Origin: Oegoconia quadripuncta
Taxonomy: Eukaryota > Arthropoda > Insecta > Lepidoptera > Autostichidae
Length of the DNA: 64,000 nucleotides
NCBI GenBank assembly: GCA_949316235.1
Contig: OX438743.1
Location: forward strand, 33,697,242-33,761,241
Direction: 5' to 3'
Part shown: piece by piece, positions 58,737-64,000 of the stretch
How the letters are laid out: each line of letters begins with the position of its first letter
Position numbering within the stretch: position 1 is the first letter of the stretch
The notes under the pieces: model-generated
What the model was told of the DNA's origin: nothing
The model's database searches: none
What the model saw: only the letters and a program-made list of their open reading frames with translations
Made by a program: the position numbers and the translations under genes

Positions 58737-58985
58737 ATTCACCCCTTTGACTATGACTATGACTTTGACTAAAACTTTGACTATGACTTTGACTATGACT
58801 TCGACTATGACATTGACTACGACTTTGACTTTGACTTTGACTTTGACTATGACTATGACTTTGACTATGACTTTGACTATGACTTTGACTATGACTTTGA
58901 CTATGACTTTGACTTTGACTTTGACTATGACTTTGACTATGACTTTGACTATGACTTTGACTATGACTTTGACATGACTTTGACT
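58737..58985. repeat. TTTGAC/TATGAC hexamer array 1
   Basis: About 40 hexamer units of tttgac and tatgac. The 86-codon MTLTMTLT-type frame here is purely a product of a 6-base period, which leaves most frames open. Confidence 0.95.
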
Positions 58986-58997
58986 ATGAATATTACT

Positions 58998-59355
58998 TTT
59001 CGACTTTGAGTCTTCGACTTTGAGTCTTCGACTTTGAGCCTTCGACTTTGAGCCTTCGTCTTTGAGCCTTCGATTTTGAGCCTTCGACTTTGAGCTTTCG
59101 ACTTTGAGTCTTCGACTTTGAGTCTTCGACTTTTAGCCTTCGACTTTGAGCCTTCGACTTTCAGCCTTCGACTTTTAGCCTTCGAATTTGAGCCTTCGTC
59201 TTTGAGCCTTTGGCTTTGAGCCTTCGACTTTGAGTCTTCGACTTTGAGCCTTCGACTTTGAGCCTTCGACTTTGAGCCTTCGAATTTGAGCCTTCGACTT
59301 TGAGCCTTCGACTTTGAATTTCGAATTTGAATCTTCGACATTGACTCTTCGACTT
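58998..59355. repeat. TTTGAGCCTTCGAC 14-mer array 1 (12- to 14-base period)
   Basis: About 25 units of the form tttgagccttcgac with variants (tttgagtcttcgac, tttcagccttcgac, tttgagccttcgtc). The three - strand SKAQSRRLKVEG-type ORFs are translations of this array and are not genes. Confidence 0.95.
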
Positions 59356-60136
59356 CGACACCAATTTGAATTTGTGATTTCAACCCCTACCACTATCGCA
59401 ACCCGTAAGGGGTTAGCTTCAAAATAAATGTCATTTTCGCAATCAACGTCCCAAAAAACTTAAATAACGACACCAATATAGACTTTTTTGGTATCATCCC
59501 CCACCCCTATCACACCCCTAGAGGGTTGGCTTAAAATAAATGTCATTTTCAAAATCAACATCCCAAAAAACCTAAATAACGACACCATTATTCACTTTTT
59601 TGGTGTCAACCCCCACCCCTATCTCAACCCTAGATGGTTAACTTAAAATAAATGTCATATTCATAATCAACATCCCATAAAGACTAAATAACGATACCAT
59701 TATCGATTAAATGGTTTTAACCCCCATTTCACACCCCAGGGGGTTGTCCAATATAGACTTTTTTGATAGCAACCCCCACCCCTATCTCAACCCTAGAGGG
59801 TTAACTTAAAATAAATGTCATTTTCATAATCAACATCCCATAAATCCTAAATAACGACACCAATATCGATTTTATGGTTTTAACCCCCATTTCACAACCC
59901 AGGGGGTTGTTTTTCGAAAAATCTCAAAACACGTATTAGCTTATTTGTTCCTAGGAGTACTCTTGCGATGTTTCGAGTCGAAAATAGTCGAAATGTCTAA
60001 GTTATACTGTTTCTTCATAAAAACTTCCCACCCCTGTTTCACCCCCTTAAAGGGTGAATTTTGAAAAATCCTTTCTTAGTGCTCCCCTAGACCTCGTAAG
60101 GAACGTACGTGCCAAATTTGGAAACTCTATTCACCC

Positions 60137-60273
60137 CTTTGACTATGACTATGACTTTGACTTCGACTATGACATTGACTACGACTTTGACTTTGACTTT
60201 GACTTTGACTTTGACTTTGACTTTGACTTTGACTTTGACTTTGACTTTGACTTTGACTTTGACCTTGACTTTG

Positions 60274-60323
<50 letters not shown>

Positions 60324-60545
60324 TTTGACTTTGACTTTGACTTTGACTTTGACTTTGACTTTGACTTTGACTTTGACTTTGACTTTGACTTTGACTTTGA
60401 CTTTGACTTTGACTTTGACTTTGACTTTGACTTTGACTTTGACTTTGACTTTGACTTTGACTTTGACTTTGACTATGACTATGACTTTGACTATGACTAT
60501 GACTTTGACATTGACTATGACTTTGCTCTTGACTATGAATTTTAC
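60137..60545. repeat. TTTGAC hexamer array 2
   Basis: About 67 units, more uniform than array 1, with an internal run of ttgacc variants at 60258-60320. The frames reading (DF)n, (TL)n and (KV)n are artefacts of the 6-base period. Confidence 0.95.
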
Positions 60546-60547
60546 TT

Positions 60548-60818
60548 TTCGACTTTGAGTCTTGGACTTTGAGTCTTCGACTTTGAGCCTTCGACTTTGA
60601 GCCTTCGTCTTTGAGCCTTCGATTTTGAGCCTTCGACTTTGAGCCTTCGACTTTGAGCTTTCGACTTTGAGTCTTCGACTTTTAGCCTTCGACTTTGAGC
60701 CTTCGACTTTCAGCCTTCGAATTTGAGCCTTCGTCTTTGAGCCTTCGAATTTGAGCCTTCGACTTTGAGCCTTCGACTTTGAATTTCGAATTTGAATCTT
60801 CGACATTGACTCTTCGAC
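60548..60818. repeat. TTTGAGCCTTCGAC array 2
   Basis: About 19 units, with the same variant order as array 1 near both ends. It shows that the whole 1.4-kb unit was duplicated and not expanded twice independently. Confidence 0.9.
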
Positions 60819-61734
60819 TTCGACACCAATTTGAATTTGTGATTTCAACCCCTACCACTATCGCAACCCGTAAGGGGTTAGCTTCAAAATAAATGTATTT
60901 TCGCAAAAAACGTCCCTGAAAACCTAAATAACGACAACTTTTTTGGTATCATCCCCCACCCCTATCTCACCCCTAGAGGGTTGGCTTAAAATAAATGTCA
61001 TTTTCATAATCAACATCCCAAAAAAGCTAAATAACGACAAAATTATCGATTTTATGGTTTCAACCCCCATTTCCACCCCAGGGGGCTGTTTTTCGAAAAA
61101 TCTTAACTCAGCCTTATCTCATTCTCTAACCCCAAGGGGTTAGCTTCAAAACAAATAGCATTTTCGTAATCAACGTCCCAAAAAACCTAAATAATGACAC
61201 CAATATTGACTTTTTTGGTATCAACCCCCACCCCTATCTCAACCCTAGAGGGTTAGCTTAAAATAAATGTCATTTTCATAATCAACATCCCATAAATCCT
61301 AAATAACGACACCAATATCGATTTTCTGGTATTAACACCCATTTCACAACCCAGGGGGTTGTTTTTCGAAAAATCTCAAAACACGTATTAGCTTATTTGT
61401 TCCTAGGAGTACTCTTGCGAAGTTTCGAGTCGAAAATAGTCGAAATGTCCAAGTTATACTGTTTCTTCATACAAACTTCCCACCCCTGTTTCACCCCCTT
61501 AAAGGTTGAATTTTGAAAAATCCTTTCTTAGTGCTCCCCTAGACCTCGTAAGGAACCTACGTGCCAAATTTGGAAACTCTAGACCCAGCGGTTTGGCCTG
61601 TGCGTTGATATGTCAGTCAGTCAGTCAGTCAGTCATTCAGTTTCTTCCTTTATATATTTAGATTATCACCATCTATTTTGTACGTGGTAATATGAAATGT
61701 AAGTATTTAATAAAAGAAGTAGATTAGTAAGTTG

Positions 61735-61865
61735 GAATCTTCAAGAGCGGGGTGAATAGGCATCTACTGAGATCGCATGCTTCATCTTCGCCACATCACC
61801 ACTTCCCATCAGGTGAGATTGTGGTCAAATGCGTATCCAGTTAACTATAAAAAAAAAAAAAAAGT
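61735..61865 (+). repeat. Non-LTR retrotransposon 3' end, short
   Basis: The sequence 'tcttcaagagcggggtgaat', 'aggcatctactgagatcgca', 'tcccatcaggtgagattgtg' ends in a polyA run (61850-61864). It is 5'-truncated and of the same family as 54060. Confidence 0.7.
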
Positions 61866-61899
61866 AGTACGGGCAAGTCACTTAGCTCGAAGAACTGAT

Positions 61900-62043
61900 G
61901 GGGCATTAATAAATCGTTCTTAACATTGAGATCGCGTCTCGGTCTTAAGACCATTTTTTCTGATGCTGTTTTAATACGCAACAGATTCTCAAGCGTCAAC
62001 TTGAGGCCATGTCAACCTTAAGAACTGTTTATTAATACGGGCC
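61900..62043. mobile_element. MITE with GGGC...TTAATAAA inverted ends, copy 2
   Basis: Copy of the 47752 element: left 'gggcattaataaatcgttct', right 'gaactgtttattaatacggg' + 'cc' followed by TAA. Internal blocks 'acagattctcaagcgtcaac' and 'gagatcgcgtctcggtct' match copy 1. Confidence 0.7.
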
Positions 62044-62109
62044 TAAGAGTAGGTACCTAAAATTCTTGAGTGAAGACAATGCACTAGCGAGCGTAGCGTA
62101 AGACGTGAA

Positions 62110-62255
62110 CATTCACAAGGTGGATAGATGTTGTTGGATGCAGGTCGCTCTGGAAATCTATTTAGACCTAATCCTATTTTCTACCGTAAAGTCCTAAGAC
62201 CTATGTTTAACAGTGCACGTCCTGTGGCTGATGGTATGAACGTAAGTCTCAAAAA
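62110..62255 (-). repeat. RTE-related interspersed repeat fragment
   Basis: The sequence 'ttgttggatgcaggtcgctc', 'tggaaatctatttagaccta' and 'cacgtcctgtggctgatggt' matches the motif at 37075-37238. Strand is uncertain. A shorter related piece is at 63140-63195. Confidence 0.45.
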
Positions 62256-62827
62256 AAAAAACATCTTCTTCGGAGGATATCAAAAGTTCTGGTGCCTACA
62301 TTTCATAAATCTGAAGACAGTAACAATGATTTTTTTTACTCAATTGAATAAGTTTGTTATGTAACGTTAGAAAAGTTAATACGATGCTGTACAATATCTA
62401 AATGAAATATAGCAGAAAACACTCAAGAAAAGTACTTTTGCAGAAAACTAATATCAGTGTTTGCCAACCAGTTCGCATTTGGAGAATTGGGGTGACAGAA
62501 TATACGAAGAAACTACTAGACAGGTCAATTGAGAAATATGGCATTATAAGGAAAAACCTGAAGTTGATATTAATGTATAGTACCCAGAAATAGGAATTTA
62601 TTAAAAGGTGAAAACACAACTTATTTTCAAACTTGTATAAACAGTCTGCTTCAATAATGAAGTCTATTGAATAACGACAGTAGGTACGATAATTTAATGT
62701 TTTAGTCATAAATAAATTTTGTCTTATAGAATTTTTGCTCTAATGGTTAGTGAAACCAACCTTTGTTCTATAAAACCAATGGTTGCATATTCGATTCGCA
62801 TACCTCTAAGTATCCGAAATATTTATT

Positions 62828-63094
62828 AATTAAATAAATAAATATCCTTGGACATACACCACAGCGCCATTCAGTTCCACACTAAGCAACTATAGGCTTG
62901 TATTATGACACCAGTTGGTTACACAAATACATTTTTATTTGTAAATAAATACCTAAATAAATGAAAAACATCCATAATTCGGGTACAAATGTCCGTATTC
63001 ATAATACAAACATATGCCCCTAGCGGATTCGAACCCGTGACCTTTTGATAGCAATCAGCGTTTGTAAGCACTACACCAAACAGGTCGTTAATTT
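62828..63094 (-). repeat. tRNA-derived SINE (type 1), near full length
   Basis: The + strand runs 'aataaataaatatccttgga', 'cacagcgccattcagttcca', 'aagcaactataggcttgtat' to 'gcggattcgaacccgtgacc' and 'ctacaccaaacaggtcgtta', a close match to 6437-6718. Confidence 0.8.
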
Positions 63095-64000
63095 GTTGTC
63101 AAAATTATCACCTATTATTTCTGTCACTCTGTCTCTCAGGCCGCTTCTAAACAGTCGCTCAGGAAATCTATTCAGAACGTGCTGATATGATGATGTGAGG
63201 ACTGTCACATTCTGCGTTACGTTGTGGTTTTGTCTGTCAAAATGTTATGTCCAATTCTTTCTACAGAAGCTTCAGGGAAAAATAGAGTATACTCAGCTGT
63301 AAATTTGGTTTCCTCGACACTAAAATTTAAATTAAACCGAACTTGTCTATTCGTATCTACGGAGAGAATACGTCTTCTCCATCCCGTACAATAGCGCCGC
63401 TTATCGGGACGGCACAACGTTATTAAATAAACAGCTAGAGCGAAAGCACCCTTCGCTCTTGTATTACTATCTTCGGATTGCTGCAGACACTAGCATTTGT
63501 AAATTATTGAAATGTATGTTCAGTCTGATATTACGCAAGTGCAGTTTGGTATAATGCGTTGGCTTAAAATACACTGCATTAGTTATGCGCAAACAAAATG
63601 AAGGATAAAGATCATTTTCATTATATTATCGATTTGGAATATGACAATGAAATATTTTTTTTTTATAATCTTTCGTTTAACACTCGACGAAAACCACGAG
63701 TGTTATGTGTTTGACGGCATTGTGTGCGTGTGTGTCCAGTCTTTGTCCAGGTGTACCTCAGAAAAATATGGTTTGAGTGCGGTTTTTTTATATTAAAAAC
63801 TGAATGAGGTGACATGTTATTAGCCATTTTTGATGAAAATCTAGCTTGTAACATAGTTTATCTGGGTGATATAAACATTAATTTTCTCGAGGATTTTCTA
63901 AATTTTAAATTATGAAGTAGTCCTGTCAATAATATTGTCCTGTTTATTACAATTTCCAAACACCGTGTAATTTAAGTTAGTCTAAAACTGTAAGCTACCA
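63095..64000. other. No gene recognised
   Basis: Two - strand ORFs (63217-63417 and 63663-63854, 66 and 63 codons) show no known domain and do not splice convincingly to each other. Either could be an exon of a gene running off the right edge, but nothing supports that. Confidence 0.35.

Larger units (their letters stand above)
58364..61672 (+). mobile_element. Lep1/Helitron-like element swollen by tandem 1.4-kb units
   Basis: It starts actagcagctgcccgcgact + 'tcgtccgcgtag', the usual head, and ends 'gacccagcggtttggcctgt', (tcag)n and 'tcctttatatatttagatta', the usual tail. Between them a ~280-base block (…ttgttcctaggagtactctt… to …ccaaatttggaaactcta) occurs three times, at about 58467, 59866 and 61314. 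The first two are each followed by a TTTGAC array, a TTTGAGCCTTCGAC array and a tail block with 'aaataaatgtcattttc' sub-repeats. No coding capacity is believable. Confidence 0.65.

Noticed and set aside
58961..59393. Lys/Arg/Ser-rich ORFs (SKAQSRRLKVEG repeats), three overlapping frames
   Set aside because: They are produced by the TTTGAGCCTTCGAC 14-mer array; the same peptide repeat appears in several frames, as expected of a satellite.
60054..60848. ORFs of 149-253 codons made of (DF)n, (TL)n and (KV)n, read on both strands
   Set aside because: They are translations of a TTTGAC array whose 6-base period leaves most frames open. There is no start context, domain or splice structure.
58737..61672. 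CRISPR-like array
   Set aside because: The repeats are contiguous satellites without unique spacers, in an animal genome.
63217..63854. Two - strand ORFs considered as exons of a gene running off the right edge
   Set aside because: No recognisable domain and no splice pair with matching phase; left unassigned.

Overview
The window looks like lepidopteran (moth or butterfly) nuclear DNA. It is AT-rich, its genes are split by GT-AG introns, and interspersed repeats fill most of the rest. These include Lep1/Helitron-like elements, tRNA-headed SINEs, SINEs ending in (TGA)n tails, and copia, BEL/Pao, jockey and other non-LTR fragments. Genus and species cannot be read from the sequence. I ran no database search; calls rest on reading motifs, splice sites and exon phases by eye.

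Three protein-coding genes can be rebuilt exon by exon. (1) 12952-20200, + strand: the C-terminal ten exons of an ASPP gene (apoptosis-stimulating of p53 protein family), with coiled coil, Gln/Ser/Pro-rich middle, an RVSF PP1-docking motif, ankyrin repeats and SH3 domain, ending in a 10-codon last exon and a polyA signal at 20464. Its 5' exons lie beyond the left edge, so 1-12951 is probably intron. (2) 23984-33735, - strand: a previously undelimited insect odorant receptor (7tm_6) gene. Six exons with matching phases give 328 codons; the last exon or exons were not found. Its 5.5 kb first intron is swollen by nested transposons. (3) 39493-45881, - strand: a complete five-exon, 255-residue proteasome subunit alpha type 3 (PSMA3/Prosalpha7).

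Layout: 1-12.9 kb ASPP intron or upstream DNA with SINEs and a perfect 33-bp-arm palindrome; 12.9-20.5 kb ASPP; 20.8-23.9 kb BEL gag debris and SINEs; 24-33.7 kb odorant receptor, holding a three-level transposon nest at 29.1-32.8 kb; 34.8-36.2 kb a duplicated degenerate segment next to a 41-bp minisatellite; 37.2-38.4 kb a rearranged copia end; 39.5-45.9 kb PSMA3; 46-58 kb gene-poor DNA with SINEs, LINE 3' ends and several small inverted-repeat elements; 58.4-61.7 kb a Lep1-like element swollen by tandem 1.4-kb units carrying TTTGAC and TTTGAGCCTTCGAC arrays; 61.7-64 kb repeats and unassigned DNA.

The three genes have no evident functional link. The main interest lies in the repeats: a 5S rRNA-derived SINE family with at least five copies, the transposon nest whose layers are dated by target duplications, and transposons ending within about 20 bases of two odorant receptor splice sites.
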